Shown: piece after piece, positions 63,808 to 64,000 of the stretch
Position numbering within the stretch: position 1 is the first letter of the stretch
How the letters are laid out: each line of letters starts with the position of its first letter
DNA from: an uncultured Clostridia bacterium
GTDB taxonomy: Bacteria; Bacillota; Clostridia; Oscillospirales; Acutalibacteraceae
Assembly: GCA_947369085.1 (NCBI GenBank)
Contig: CANBJR010000004.1
Coordinates: 1 to 64,000, forward strand
Reading direction: 5' to 3'
Length of the DNA: 64,000 bases
Position numbers and translations under genes: made by a program
Notes under the pieces: generated by a model
Database searches by the model: none
The model's input: the letters and a program-made list of their open reading frames with translations, nothing else
What the model was told of the DNA's origin: nothing

Positions 63808-64000
63808 ATGTTTTCGGGAATGTCAAATCATTCGATTGACGCAAAAGGAAGAATTGTTTTGCCTGCAAAATTCCGCGAAGAGCTTGGAAGCACATTTTAC
63901 CTTGCACGAGGCTTTGGAAATTGTTGTATTCAGGCTATGTCTGCCGACCAGTTCAATTCAATCTGTGCAAAGATTCTTGAGTTGCCCGCCGACAAGGCTA
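63808..64000 (+). CDS. mraZ: Transcriptional regulator MraZ (3' partial)
   Basis: The first 64 codons are present; the gene runs off the window. MFSGMSNHSIDAKGRIVLPAKFREEL contains the AbrB-like DxKGR motif of MraZ, which is conserved in both halves of the protein. GGAGGTG precedes the ATG. MraZ is the first gene of the division and cell-wall (dcw) cluster and represses it. Confidence 0.95.
   Translation, partial: MFSGMSNHSIDAKGRIVLPAKFREELGSTFYLARGFGNCCIQAMSADQFNSICAKILELPADKA

Overview
The window looks like a chromosomal segment of a low- to moderate-GC, spore-forming Clostridia-type Firmicute, most likely Oscillospiraceae/Ruminococcus-like. The evidence is the ctsR-mcsA-mcsB-clpC operon, an Enterococcus-style V-type ATPase operon, the sporulation genes ylbJ, yqfC and yqfD, an Lsa-family ABC-F gene, ylxM-ffh-rpsP-khpA, and the start of a dcw cluster (mraZ) at the right edge. 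The taxon is inferred from gene content only. I found no rRNA, tRNA or CRISPR array.

Layout. 0-6.2 kb: an AT-rich array of Rhs C-terminal cassettes. The window opens inside the 3' end of one rhs gene. Two further cassettes follow, each starting with the same 390-bp rhs-core segment and ending in a different C-terminal tip and a different membrane-protein gene (candidate immunity). Remnants trail off to about 6.2 kb. 6.3-7.1 kb: an ASCH-GNAT fusion gene. 7.1-11.9 kb: the CtsR heat-shock/proteostasis operon with several CtsR-type heptad repeats around its promoter. 12.0-20.6 kb (minus): a nine-gene V-ATPase operon in the order F-I-K-E-C-G-A-B-D, whose K subunit keeps the residues known to bind Na+ in Enterococcus hirae. 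20.9-26.5 kb: YbaK, a YbjQ-family protein, and an RND exporter with a very large coiled-coil insertion next to its TetR regulator and a symmetric operator. 26.7-32.7 kb: an O-antigen-ligase-like protein, a 0.6-kb intergenic region of nested inverted repeats, a polar amino-acid ABC transporter and an alkaline phosphatase lipoprotein. 32.7-34.5 kb: an Lsa-type ABC-F gene behind an attenuator-like leader with a tiny upstream ORF. 34.5-36.9 kb (minus): ylxM-ffh-rpsP-khpA.

37.2-49.9 kb is a long plus-strand housekeeping run: phoH, ybeY, dgkA, era, a GNAT gene, a REP-associated transposase (RAYT) with its REP palindromes, a yqzL-like small gene, recO, mutS2, rimM, trmD, ptsH, uvrC, rsmD, coaD and a coiled-coil protein. 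50-54.6 kb: a lipoprotein behind a decayed ORF, a PAP2 phosphatase, asparagine synthetase and YlbJ. 54.6-63.4 kb (plus): yqfC, yqfD, ymdB, a FakA-like DAK2 protein, recG, a DacF-like D,D-carboxypeptidase, nrdR and a small unknown exported protein. The window ends in mraZ, preceded by a strong promoter and three MraZ-box-like repeats.

The most unusual elements are: (1) the rhs cassette array, with identical core repeats lacking obvious ribosome binding sites, a poly-A frameshift separating one tip from its core, and a shared hairpin at cassette borders; (2) the RAYT gene, which carries a REP palindrome inside its own coding sequence, 26/27 identical and inverted relative to the REP just upstream; (3) the attenuator leader of the Lsa-type gene; (4) the coiled-coil RND exporter with no adaptor gene beside it.
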